DNA from: Rachicladosporium sp. CCFEE 5018
Lineage: Eukaryota > Ascomycota > Dothideomycetes > Cladosporiales > Cladosporiaceae
Length of the DNA stretch: 64,000 bases
Reading direction: 5' to 3'
Assembly: GCA_002077045.2 (NCBI GenBank)
Contig: KZ111140.1
Span: 3,075,109 to 3,139,108, forward strand
Shown: one piece after another, positions 33,047-43,273 of the stretch
Layout: each line of letters opens with the position of its first letter
Position numbering within the stretch: the stretch's first letter is position 1
Notes under the pieces: model-generated
The model's database searches: none
What the model saw: the letters and a program-made list of their open reading frames with translations, nothing else
Told to the model about the DNA's origin: nothing
Position numbers and translations under genes: made by a program

Positions 33047-33596
33047 CTAGGCTGGAGAAGCTTTCAATCCGATCTGCACGCGCAATGTCTCGCGTCTCTT
33101 TGCTTCGCCGCCTGCGCGCTCGGCTTCCAGTGCAGTGAGTATTTGGTCGATATGGACCACTAAATTACAATCATCATCAGCTAGACTCCATCTCTGGCTT
33201 CAGCAGCAACCAGCTAGCAGGTTGTCTTCAGCAAGAACAAAAGCAGCATTGTTACATACAGTTCAGCTTCTCCAGCCCTTTGCTGGTAGTAGGGAAGTTC
33301 TCCAATGGCTTGCCAGTCTTGAGGCTCACGAGTGGGAGCAGCTTCTCATCGCTGCTGGTCAGCTGGCTGTTGGCTACGCGAGCAATGTTGTTGGCATTGA
33401 CAGCCTTGGTGCGAGTCTCGAGCTTCTCGATGGCTTTTGCTGGGTCGTTTTGAGCGATTGCCGTGGCGCTCTCGTCCGCCTTCTTGCTCGCACCAGTGCT
33501 GCCGGCTTCGGAAGGTGCTTTGTCTTTGGATGGAAGATTGGGATTGGGGATATTGAGGCCTTTAGTCGTGCCTTTCGTGGATGGGGCTGTAGACAT
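33047..33596 (-). CDS. Small unknown protein, 149 residues (copy B)
   Basis: Exons 33260-33596 and 33047-33159 have the same lengths and phase as copy A. Exon 2 encodes VHIDQILTALEAERAGGEA. The stop is TAG here and TGA in A. Function unknown. Confidence 0.75.
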
Positions 33597-34069
33597 GTTG
33601 GTTGTGGGGATGAGTGTTACACAGCAGGACGTGAGGCGTGATTATGGTGAGACGACGAAAAATGGTCCCCTGCTGCAATGCCTTTTGCATCAGACCACAG
33701 CTCTGCCAGGCTTGCCAACATCGCCTTTCAGCTCCCGTCCCCAACGACGAGTCGACAGGGTTTAGTTCCGCTGACGCAACAGGGCGGTTCTGAGGTCACG
33801 GTCGCACAGCCACATCCCCATCTCTGAAACATGTGGCGTGAGCTGACTTGCACAGTCAGCAAAGTGGATCTGATCCGCTCGATGAGGCAGCTACATGTGT
33901 AGATTGGGGAGTCGTTGCAACAGGCTGCCAGCACTGTGTCTGGCTGCCGTACTTGACACTGGATATTTTAATCCTCTTCCCACACTCCATCGAGCACATA
34001 CAAAACCACCTTCAACACCAGCCCACACCTCTGGTCCTTTACGCAATTGCACACATTTGAAGTCAGAGT
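33597..34069. other. Divergent promoter region (copy B)
   Basis: Lies between the small minus-strand gene and LAP4. No gene recognised. Confidence 0.5.
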
Positions 34070-36498
34070 ATGGTTCGTAACGCTGCGTCTATACAAAACC
34101 TACGTGAAAGCATGGAGTACTATTCGCCGTCTTCGTCCTCTCCTGCAACACCCAGCGAGCCTCAATCGTATGCCCTCCAAGGCAACCAGCAACTGCCATA
34201 TCGATCCAGCCAGCCCATCGCCCAATTGGTCGGCAATGACGAAACGACCAAGCGGTTGATGAACCGCGTGGCGACGGGCGAAGCTACCGAAGCTGAACAC
34301 CGCGAGTTCGCCGCTCATGTTCAGCAGACTCAGACGCAACAGGCTCGGGCACAAATCAGGATGCAGCGCCAGCAACAGTTCACCATGCAACAGCTACAGC
34401 AAGAGCAACAGGCGGCTCATGCTGCCTCGACGAGCTACGCTCAACAAATGCAGCACATGCTAGGTAACATGGGCGGAGTGAACAACGATGGCAGTGACGC
34501 AAGCGCTGCTCCCGTGGAGAAAGCACCGGAGCCAATGCAGACGCAGCCGAACCATCAGCTTCAGGACTACCAGATGCAGATGATGTTGTTGGAGCAGCAG
34601 AATAAGAAGCGCCTGCTGATGGCCAGGCAGCCTCAAGATGAAGCAAGGTCGCCGGGCGCGATGCATTCTGGCTCCCCTGCAGTGGACAACATGAGCCTGC
34701 CAATGAGCTCGGCACCGGGCGGTAATCATTCTCTACAGGACTATCAGATCCAGCTCATGGTGCTTGAGGAGCAGAATAAAAAGAGAAGGGCGGCGGCAGG
34801 ACTTGAACCAGTCACGAGCAGTGTGTCGCCACCTGACGGCAACATCGCGTTGCAAAGCTATCAGGAGCAGCTCATGTTTCTAGCATCCCGAGACAAGAAA
34901 CCTGCATTTCTTGTCTCGAGGGCAGAGCAGGATGCGATTGCGAGTGGACCACCGCACGCACGCACTCAGCGCCCCGACTTGTCGCAACCTAAGGAGCTGC
35001 CTCTTCACCATCGCGCCATCCGCGTCAACGCTGAGAAATACACCAAGCCTTTCTGTGACTTCTTGACGGAGAATCCCACCGTCTTCCATGCAGTCGACGC
35101 CGTCAAGCGTCAGCTCAAAGGCGAGGGCTTCGAAGAGCTCAGCGAGCGCGATAAGTGGCATATTGCAGGAGGTGGCAAGTACTTCGTCGAGCGTAATGGC
35201 TCTTCGCTCATCGCCTTCGTCGTCGGCGAGAACTACGAACCTGGCAACGGAGCTGCCATTCTCGCAGGTCATGTCGATGCCCTCACTGCCAAATTGAAGC
35301 CCGTTTCAGAGGTCCCGAACAAGGCTGGCTACTTGCAACTCGGCGTTGCACCCTATGCAGGCGCGCCAAACAACACCTGGTGGGATCGCGACTTGAGCAT
35401 TGGAGGTCGCGTCATTGTGAAGAATGGTGACAAGATTGAAACGAGGCTTGTCAAGCTCGACTGGCCCATTGCACGCATCCCGACCCTGGCGCCGCACTTC
35501 GGTGCTGCAGCCGTCGGACCGTTCAACCCTGAGACGCAGATGACACCCATCATTGGTCTTGAGGGTACTGATGCTCGCGATTTGAGTGAGCCTTTTAGCA
35601 AGCCGTCATTCATTGGTACTGCCGACAACAAGGTCGGCAGCTTCATTTCCACCCAGCCGCCACGCCTCGTGCGCGCGATTGGTAGCGCTCTGGGCCTCAA
35701 GGGCAATAGCGTCGCAAACATCATCAATTGGGAACTTGAGCTGTTTGACATTCAGCCTGCTACTCTTCTTGGGCTGGACAAGGAGTTCATCAGCGCAGGA
35801 CGCATTGACGATAAGCTGGTAAGTCTTCTCACGATCTACGTGGATATATCCTATGCATGCTAACGCCCACTTAGTGCTCTTGGTCCGCTATCCAGGCTCT
35901 CATCGAGGCCGACAAGTCTGACACTGCTTCCTCCTCGATCATCAAAGCCGTTGGCCTCTTCGACGACGAAGAAATCGGCTCCGGTCTGCGCCAAGGCGCT
36001 CGAGGCAACCTCTTGCCCTCAGTCCTCGAGCGCGCTGTCGGCTCGTTGAACGGCGGCATTGATGCCGAGCTGATCGGCCGCACCTACGCGAACTCCTTCC
36101 TAGTCTCCTCTGATGTCACCCACGCCGTGAACCCCAACTTCCTCAATGCTTACCTCGAGAATCACTCCCCACAGTTGAACGTGGGTCTTGTTGTCAGCGC
36201 GGACTCGAACGGACACATGACGACCGACTCTGTCAGCACCGCTGTGCTGCAGAGGTGTGCCGATAAGGTGGGGGCTAAGCTACAAGTGTTCCAGATCAGG
36301 AACGATAGCAGGAGTGGCGGGACTGTGGGGCCAATGTTGAGCTCTGCTACAGGTATCAGGGCTATCGATGCGGGTATTCCGCAGCTAAGTATGCATAGTA
36401 TCAGGGCGACCACGGGTGCTTTGGACCCAGGTCTCGGAGTGTTAGCGTTCTTGGGCTTCCTCAATGGGTTTGAGAGCGTGGACAAGGAATTCAAGTGA
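34070..36498 (+). CDS. LAP4: M18 aminopeptidase, Lap4/Ape1 type, with Q-rich N-terminal extension
   Basis: Two exons, 34070-35818 and 35875-36498, encode 790 residues. The C-terminal part, about residues 310-790, is an M18 metallo-aminopeptidase, the family of vacuolar aminopeptidase I. Motifs include ILAGHVDALTAKLKPVS, NTWWDRDLSIGGRV, LFDDEEIGSGLRQGA, SSDVTHAVNPNF and MHSIRATTG, which carry the di-zinc ligands and catalytic Glu. The first 300 residues are unusual: a Ser/Pro start, a Gln-rich helix, then three degenerate copies of LQxYQxQxMxLExQNKK. The extension lies in one uninterrupted frame with the peptidase. Yeast Ape1 forms dodecamers delivered to the vacuole by the Cvt pathway. Whether this extension acts in targeting is unknown. 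Confidence 0.92.
34550..34920 (+). repeat. Three degenerate LQxYQxQ repeats within LAP4
   Basis: Three coding repeats occur: LQDYQMQMMLLEQQNKKR, LQDYQIQLMVLEEQNKKR and LQSYQEQLMFLASRDKK. They are spaced about 55-60 residues apart and predicted helical. Copy A is cut by the N gap just before the second one. Confidence 0.85.
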
Positions 36499-36814
36499 AG
36501 CGGCGTGACGAGGCATGAGTGGGACTGACGACACGATGAGATCATGGGCAAGTAAGCATTAGCTAGCATAGTAGAATATGAGAATTGCATTCAAGAGAGT
36601 TGGCATGCTATCCTAGTAAAATATTGTAGACCCTGTTGTCGTCAAATGCAGGTACGCACCAATCGGAAACGAGCACTGCAGCGCCGAGGACCGTGAAAGC
36701 CAAAATATCAGACCACTTCATGCTCCAAAACCGCTCTGGTACATCCCTTTCCATGCTTCAATCCCAGTATCTGCCGCTGAACGGGAGGGGTCTCCGCATC
36801 CGCGCACCTTCAAC
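36499..36814. other. Intergenic, LAP4 to ERG7-like gene
   Basis: 3' region of LAP4 and promoter of the oxidosqualene cyclase gene. No gene recognised. Confidence 0.5.
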
Positions 36815-39350
36815 ATGAGCCTACGCCGTCGTGGCGAGGCGAAGCAAGTTAATGGCTTCGCAAGCGGACGCGCCAATGGTCGTCTACGCGGCCAGCAAGA
36901 AGTGTCCAGTCCGACGGATGCGAAGACTGATCATAGTAGATGGCGATTGCGCGATACTAATGGCGTCCATACGTGGCATTATCTCGAGAGTGATGAGCAG
37001 GTCGCAGCATGGCCTCAGTCGGCTGCTGAACTACACTACCTTGGCCAGGATACAGTGAGTGAACATCAGGTTGAACCATACTAAGTGTGTTACTGACCAA
37101 GATAGGGTGCACCACCACTCCCAAAAGCCACAACACCCCTACAAGCCGCAGAGAATGGCATCGCCTTCTACGAACGCATGCAACTCCCCACCGGCCACTG
37201 GGGCGCCGAGTACGGCGGCCCTATGTTCCTCATGCCCGGCTACGTGATCACCTGCTACGTGACCAAGTCTCGCTTCTCGCAAGCCGAGGAGACGGAGATG
37301 ATTCGGTATCTCTTCAGCGTGCAGAATCTCGGAGCCAAGAATGGTGGCGACGGCGGCTGGGGACTGCATGTTGAAGCTGACTCCTCCGTTTTTGGGACTG
37401 CGATGAACTATACGACTTTACGACTGCTTGGAGTACCGGCTGAGGATCCTAGGATGCGGAAGGCGAGAGGATGCTTGTATGATTTGAATGGTGCGTTGCT
37501 TGGGCCGCATTGGGCGAAGTGGTGGTTGAGTGTTTTGGGAGTGATGGAGTGGGATGTGGTCAATCCTGTGCCGCCGGAGCTGTGGTTACTGCCGGATTGG
37601 GTGCCTATCGCTCCGTATCGATGGTGGTACGTAGAGAAGGCCGTCCTTCAGTTGCCACTGCAACGGCCCGCTTTCGCTCTCCTCCCGTGTGCTGACGACT
37701 GCTTTCCCTTCTTGTAGGATACACATGCGTCAAGTGATGCTTCCCATGAGCTACATCTGGTCGAAGCAGTGGGTATACCGCAAGGCCGACTCTGATCCTC
37801 TGATCCGCCAGCTTAGGCAAGAGCTCTTCACGCAATCACACGACGAGATCAAGTGGGCGAGGTATCGGAATGCGATCAGTCCAGCTGACAACTATCACCC
37901 GAAGACACACCTACTAGACCTGCTCAATTTGATTTTGGTACTGATCTGGATCCCTTTTCTACGCACTGCAGCTATCGTTCGCAAAGCCGAGGCATTCGCA
38001 TGGCGACTTATACAGATCGAGGACGCTAACACAGATCATGGATGCTTAGCGACTGTCAATGCACCGATGAATACGCTTGCCTGCTTTATCGCAGAAGGGC
38101 CAGACTCTTATTCGTTCAAGCACCACCGTCAGAAGCTTCACGAGGGTATGTGGATGACTGGCCGAGGAATGCTTGTTTGAGGTACGGACGGACTGCAGAC
38201 CTGGGACACATCGTTCTCGATCCAGTCATTGACTGGCTCTAAGCTTGCACACGAGCCCAAGTACAAGCCCATGCTGCTCAAAGCGCTCCAATTTCTAGAG
38301 ACGCAACAATTCACAGAGCACTGCGTTGGCTACGAGACATCTTCTCTGTTCTCCGATCCGCCGACTGCCAAAGTGAACGCTCAATTTGGCTACAGACAAC
38401 CGCGAAAAGGCGGCTGGGGCTTCAGCGGCAAGGGCCAGGGCTACATAGTCTCTGACTGCGTCTCCGAAGCACTCAAATCAGTTCTGCTTCTCCAGACGAC
38501 AACCGATCCCGAGGATCCCTCGAAGAAGATCTTCCCCGAAGTCATGTCTTTTGAGCGCCTCCGCTGGGCTGTTGACATCATTCTGTCAATGCAGAACGAC
38601 ACAGGCGGTATCGCATCCTACGAAACCCGCCGCGGCAGCACAAAGCTCGAAGTCTTGAACGCAGCAGAAGTCTTTGGGCGCATCATGGTCGAGTACGACT
38701 ACCCCGAATGCACCACCTCCTGCGTGACAGCTGTCCAGCTGTTTCGCCAGGTCTACCCCGACTATCGCTCAAAAGACATCGAATCATTCATGACCCGCGC
38801 CGTAGACTGGATTCGCAAAGATCAGCGACAAGATGGCTCCTGGTACGGCAGCTGGGGCATCTGCTTCACCTACGCTGGCTTCTTCGCGCTCGAGTCGCTA
38901 GCCACGCAAGGCGAGACGTACGCGAACAGCGAGCGGGTCCAACGGGCTTGCAAATTCTTTCTTGATCGCCAGAATGCTGATGGTGGGTGGGGAGAGAGCT
39001 ACAAGAGTTGTGAGACGGGGAGGTGGTGCGATCATCCTGATGGGAGTCAGGTTGTGCAGACTGCTTGGGTCGTGTGTGCGATGCTTGAGGCGAAGTTCCC
39101 GCACCGCGAGCCTCTGGAGAGGGCGGTGAGGTTGATGATGGAGAGGCAGCAGGAGAATGGGGAGTGGTTGCAGGAGGGGATTGAGGGGGTGTTCAATAAG
39201 AGCTGGTGAGTATGAAGTTTGGTGCGCGTAGCCCCGAAGTGGTACTGACGACGCTGCAGCATGATCTCGTTCCCGAATTACAAATTCATCTTCCCAATCA
39301 AGGCGCTGGGGATGTACGCTAGTCACTTTAGCATCGCTACAGCGGCATAG
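36815..39350 (+). pseudogene. ERG7: Oxidosqualene cyclase (lanosterol synthase type) with in-frame TGA
   Basis: Four exons, 36815-37054, 37106-37626, 37718-39205 and 39260-39350, give a 779-codon frame. QW motifs are clear (DGGWGLHVEADSSVFGT, QDGSWYGSWGICFTY, ADGGWGESYKSCE) and the end NKSCMISFPNYKFIFPIKALG is lanosterol-synthase-like. Lanosterol synthase cyclises oxidosqualene in the ER or lipid droplet. Two oddities stand out. TGA at 38178-38180 interrupts GRGMLV(stop)GTDGLQTWDTSF with the frame preserved on both sides. The catalytic DCTAE motif is DCVSE at 38454-38468, keeping the Asp. As assembled, translation would end before the catalytic Asp. It could be a real nonsense allele or a base error. 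It may also be a second, specialised cyclase rather than the main ERG7. Confidence 0.9.
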
Positions 39351-39737
39351 CACATTTAATTATGAAAGCTGCCATAGCGAGACCATATCAGCACTCGTGT
39401 CAACACTGGGACTTGCAGGATCTAACAGCAATGTGTCGCCAGCGTTATGTATGTTCCAGGCAAGGTCGAGAGCAGCTCACGTCCATCCCGTATGGGCCAC
39501 CCTACGAGCCTGATCCGCAAAGTGCTACCTGTCGCGCACTACAAATGAGAACTGATTATTGAGCTGACTCATCCTTCGAGGAATGCAATGCAGTCCAAGC
39601 CTTCTACCTTCGCTTCACTTCACCCCTTCTGCACCTCAACCTTCACGGCCCCCGAAAACTTGAGACAGGCTTCTAGCAGTAGTCTTAGCGTCTTCCATCT
39701 GTAGCGTCGTCCACTCCGGCCAGTTTCTTATCCACGG
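39351..39737. other. Intergenic between convergent genes
   Basis: The 3' sides of the cyclase gene and the NLR gene. Nothing recognised. Confidence 0.5.
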
Positions 39738-42199
39738 CTACTCTATTAGGACATGGGCGTTCGCCGCCTCCTGCTCGAGATCTATCTCGAATTCTTCCAT
39801 TTCAGCATGTATACCAGCTATTCGAGCACGCTCCCACCTCTCTGCAAGGTTTGCAGGCTCAGGTTGGTGTGCAGCCAGCAGTCTTCCCGCCGCCTTGCGA
39901 TTTTTCCATGCAGCGTACTCGAATGCGGTGTGACCAAGATCGTTCGTGATGACTTGCGATGGATTGTGCAGGAGTAGTAAGCGAACAATCTCCAGATATT
40001 CCTCTTCATATTCCGGGACTGCTGCATGTTTTGCCGCGTGTAATGGCGTCCACTCATTACTCCATGAACATGTAGCATCAATGTCGGCCCCATGGAGTAG
40101 CAAACATTTCACAATGCCCTGATCGCCAGCCCAGACGGCTCGATGGAGCGCAGTGGGCTCCCATGAGATGCCACGACTGCGAGCGTTGGGATCTGCACCG
40201 AACTCCAAGAGTACGCGTACCATCATAAGGTCGCCACGTTCAACTGCTTCCACGAACATAGCAGGCCAACGTGGCGTCTGCGCCGCATTGCAACAGGTGC
40301 TTCACAGCACTTGAATCGCCGTATTTCATTGCTGAATACCTTGCCGAATTGATCGTATCACCCGGGTTCTTTTGTCCGCCTTCTCTTCGTGCGTGGAGTC
40401 CATCTGTCAAATGTCGTAACCACGGCATGCTGCCGGAACGTGACGCTACAGACAGCGGGAGCATATCACTTGACAGGGCACTACACACATACGACTGGTA
40501 GCGCGTCCATATCGCCCAGCGGGAGTACGATGCAGATGGATCTATGCCGAAGAAATCCTTTCTGGTCAGTAGGGTGGAGACAAATTCGCCAGCATCCCTA
40601 AGATGCTCAAGCCAGTGGTGCCATGGGCAACTCGCGCCGCTTGACATTGGGCAGTCTTCGTCTTTGCACATGCGCAATATCCCCGCAATTGAAGTGGGAC
40701 AGTGTTGGCAGCTGGCGCAGACTGCGTTCACGCAATCCTCTGCAAGCCGCGCGTGCACTTCTTCGATCCGCCACGCAAATCTCGCTGCTTCTGCTCCGGC
40801 GTGCTGATCTGGGTGAAGCAAGAAGTCTCTCACGGACTCGTGAACAAAGTTCACTTGTGTAGCGTTTCCATAACGAGATACTGGTTGGAGAAGCGTCTGA
40901 AACCGAGTGTCGTCATCCACAATGTCCTGGGAATGTATATCCACCATCTGCAGCTGCAGGAACGCTCCGCACGAAGCAATGAGGTCGCACGTAAGCTCCA
41001 CCTGCTTTTCAAAGCTCTCTGTGCTTGGATGAAGCAGGAACGCCATTTCGCGAATGTGAAGCGGTCGTTTCGCGAAAGCCACCCACTGCAACACTCGAAC
41101 TGCATCCGGCTTGCAGTCGTTATCGATACCCTCCAAGATCCGACGATAGAGTTCGAAAAGCCCTTTTAGGTAAGCCCCGTACGATACGCATGACTTCCGT
41201 GTATGTTCCTTTACGCGCACATGCAGCAGCCGCACAGCCTATCCACAAGAACGTTTCCTGTGCCCGCTCGGCTAGGTAGGATTCGAGAGCGGCTTCCTCG
41301 TTTGCGTCCGGCGGTAGCCAACTTGCGATGGCTTTGACCACAGTAGAAGTGTATAGCTTCACGTCGCGGGCGACCGCGGCTGCCGCCACACCGTCCAAGT
41401 CAATGTGTGCAGAATCACGCAGATCCGGTAGTGGTCTACTGAGGACGACTGTGCGCAACGAGGCCGATATGCTGCAAGTTGTCGGAGTGATGAGCTTGTG
41501 AGCGAGCCAACCTTGATCGTCTGCAACGTACTCGTCAAGACCATCGAGGACGCAGTAGACCTCTCGTTCCGGCATGTTACGCAACAGCTCGATGGATATT
41601 GCCCACATGGTCTCCGGCTCAGCCACGACTTGCTTGCTCCGAGCTGCAGACACCATGAGTGCGTTCAGAAGACTCACGAGTTGCGGCTCAGCAACCGAGT
41701 TGACGAGTTGCCAAATGACTGCGCGCATTATCGTAGCTGCGTTGTTGCGTTGCGTATCGCCGGCCGTGAAGAAGTGGTAAATTACGAGGGCGTTCTTTCT
41801 GAGAGCAAGCTCGCGCGTAAGGTAGATAGACAACATGGTCTTGCCTTTGCCAGGGCTGCCGCGAACATGGAGTAGACTCGGCGCACCTTCTCGCCACGAC
41901 ATGTAGGTGGCATCATCTAGGATCCATGAGCATGTACTTTCGGTCCTGGCGCCCTTGACTCGCTCTAGCTTATCGCGATCTATGGCTGGGTCGGTGATGA
42001 ACAGAGCATCCAAACATTCCCTACCGCCGTCCGCATTTGAGGTGTAGAAGGTCTGTGTCTGAGCAATGTACTGCGTGTTGTGCGTACCACCGCTGATGGT
42101 CGCGTTTGTCTGTTTGCCAGTGCCAGTGTTGAGGTTGCTTGTAGCTGCGCCGATGGTTGTGATAGGGTCTGTAGCTATAGGCTCGTCTACTTCAGACAT
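39738..42199 (-). pseudogene. NACHT-ankyrin NLR-like protein, two frameshifts
   Basis: Three overlapping minus-strand frames form one gene. Frame 1 (41120-42199) has an N-terminal Gly/Asn/Gln-rich motif at residues 24-54, then a NACHT NTPase with Walker A GSPGKGKT near residue 116 and Walker B VYCVLDGLDEY. Frame 2 (40240-41235) continues with the post-NACHT helical region, and frame 3 (39738-40259) with ankyrin repeats. The first break is at the T4 run 41164-41167, where three bases would read GLPKGLFELYRRIL. The second is one extra base at about 40260-40263, before MFVEAVERGDLMMVRVLLEFGAD. Fungal NLRs of this plan detect non-self cues and trigger an effector. Here translation would stop after the NACHT domain. 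Homopolymer sequencing error is possible for the first break. Confidence 0.88.
42038..42130 (-). other. Amyloid-like signalling motif at NLR N terminus
   Basis: Residues 24-54 of the NLR contain NTGTGKQ and TISGGTHNTQYIAQTQTF, rich in Gly, Thr, Asn and Gln with no charge in the core. It matches the C terminus of the neighbouring SesA-like protein. Confidence 0.8.
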
Positions 42200-42487
42200 G
42201 CTTGTTGTACAATCTCAATGACGAGGCGTGCCCGTGTTTGTATTTCGTACAAGCACTAAGCGGTATACTGCTCCGATGCTGATTTGCCCTTGGCAGAAGT
42301 GTGAGATGGTTACTTCCAAGTTGCAGCTGGGAAGCACGCCGAGACAAGGTCTCACGGATGCAAACAGCATCGGAAAGCTGCTTCTACCCTCTTTTAGATG
42401 CATCCCAGACAAGGGTCGTGCCGAACTTATAATCAGACTTTTCGCTGTAATCAAACCTGCGATCTAGCACCTGCGACCGCTTCAACG
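42200..42487. promoter_or_regulatory. Shared divergent promoter of the NLR and SesA-like genes
   Basis: The 288 bases between the two start codons must hold both promoters. Head-to-head spacing fits co-regulation of receptor and effector. I see no specific binding site I can name. Confidence 0.5.
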
Positions 42488-43165
42488 ATGTCCGGAGCAG
42501 AAGTTTTTGCCGTCCTTGGTGTCATCTCAGCAGTCATCTCCATCATAGACAAATCCATGCAGCTGTACGACGCCGCTCAAAACGCCACAGGGCTCCACGA
42601 AGCGTTCCGCAAAGTAGCCGAGAACATGCCTGTGGTCCTTCGTACTCTCAAGGAAGCTCACCAAGTACAAGAGACACTGGCAAGATCCAGCAACATAGCC
42701 TACAATCAGGACATCGAGAAGTCCGATTGGGAAGTGAAGCCAATCTTTGTCACCTGCGAGACAAATGTGGAACTTCTGGGCAAGATCTTCGAGAAAGTCG
42801 TGCCAGCCGACGAAGAGTCCAGATTGGAGCATTACAGAAAGGTGGTCGCCATAGTCCTGCCGGGAAAGAAGAAGAAAGTAGAGGAGCTGATGAAGGAGAT
42901 CTTGGAGAAGTTGCAGCTGCTCCATACATACCAATTCTTCAGGAAAGAGGTCAGCAATGCGAGATTGTAATGTGCCATCAACGAGCTTGACGCGGTTGAG
43001 CCATCTCTGCTAGATGACGAGGGAGGGAAGTATGTCAACACTGGATCCGGGCCGCGGAACGTCCATGAAGGCTCGGGAGAGCAGTACAACAACACGATCA
43101 GCGGAGGGGAGAGAAATGTCCAGTATGTGGCGAAGAATCAGACCTCCGGCGGACCGCTCAGCTAG
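42488..43165 (+). pseudogene. SesA-like helical effector with C-terminal amyloid-like motif, in-frame TAA
   Basis: From ATG 42488 the frame encodes a helical domain of the SesA/NACHT-N-terminal type: a hydrophobic first helix AEVFAVLGVISAVISIIDKS, then KVAENMPVVLRTLKEA, ending RKEVSNARL. TAA at 42968-42970 follows. The same frame then runs on to TAG 43163 with INELDAVEPSLLDDEGGKYV and a motif repeating NTGSG and TISGGERNVQYVAKNQTS. Such domains are known as N-terminal modules of fungal NLRs and as separate effectors encoded next to them, in which the C-terminal amyloid motif receives the signal. As assembled the product loses the motif. A weak in-frame 51-base intron (GTCAGC...TTGAG, 42950-43000) would remove the stop, but the donor is poor. 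Confidence 0.8.
43031..43162 (+). other. Amyloid-like motif at SesA-like C terminus
   Basis: About 44 residues contain NTGSGPRN, EGSGEQYN and TISGGERNVQYVAKNQTS. It shares the pattern TISGGxxNxQY(I/V)AxxQT with the NLR N terminus encoded at 42038-42130. Confidence 0.8.
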
Positions 43166-43273
43166 ACGGAAGGACAGACAGGGATGGACGCGCATCAAGG
43201 CGCCCGAAGTAGTGTCACAGGAGACAGTTGCTAGATCATCGTGAATATCTGGGTCTTCCACCCACTTGCTCAC

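Larger units (their letters stand above)
17437..34729. repeat. Duplicated block, copy B
   Basis: This is the second version of the block at 1-17336. It starts at exactly the same base, inside the same SSL2 intron, and continues past the end of copy A into single-copy sequence. It differs from A by a nonsense codon in SSL2, the absence of one bicupin intron, many synonymous changes and intergenic indels. Patches of near-identity alternate with diverged patches. Confidence 0.95.

Noticed and set aside
1..34729. A recent biological tandem duplication of twelve genes
   Set aside because: The identical starting base, the 100-N placeholder, and copy A ending exactly at the gap are better explained by scaffolding of two homeologous contigs. 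It is kept only as the alternative.
18741..38180. Recoding of TGA as a sense codon, because two conserved genes have in-frame TGA
   Set aside because: TGA serves as the normal stop of several intact genes here (GFA-domain gene, inhibitor-2, bicupin copy B) and TGG encodes Trp throughout, so the standard code applies.
38170..38200. A tiny intron removing the TGA of the cyclase
   Set aside because: The only GT...AG pair spans about 17 bases, far below the 50-base minimum seen elsewhere in the window, and would not remove the stop.
36815..43165. A biosynthetic gene cluster built around the oxidosqualene cyclase
   Set aside because: No P450, reductase, transferase or transporter lies nearby. 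The next genes are an NLR pair, a regulator and unrelated proteins.
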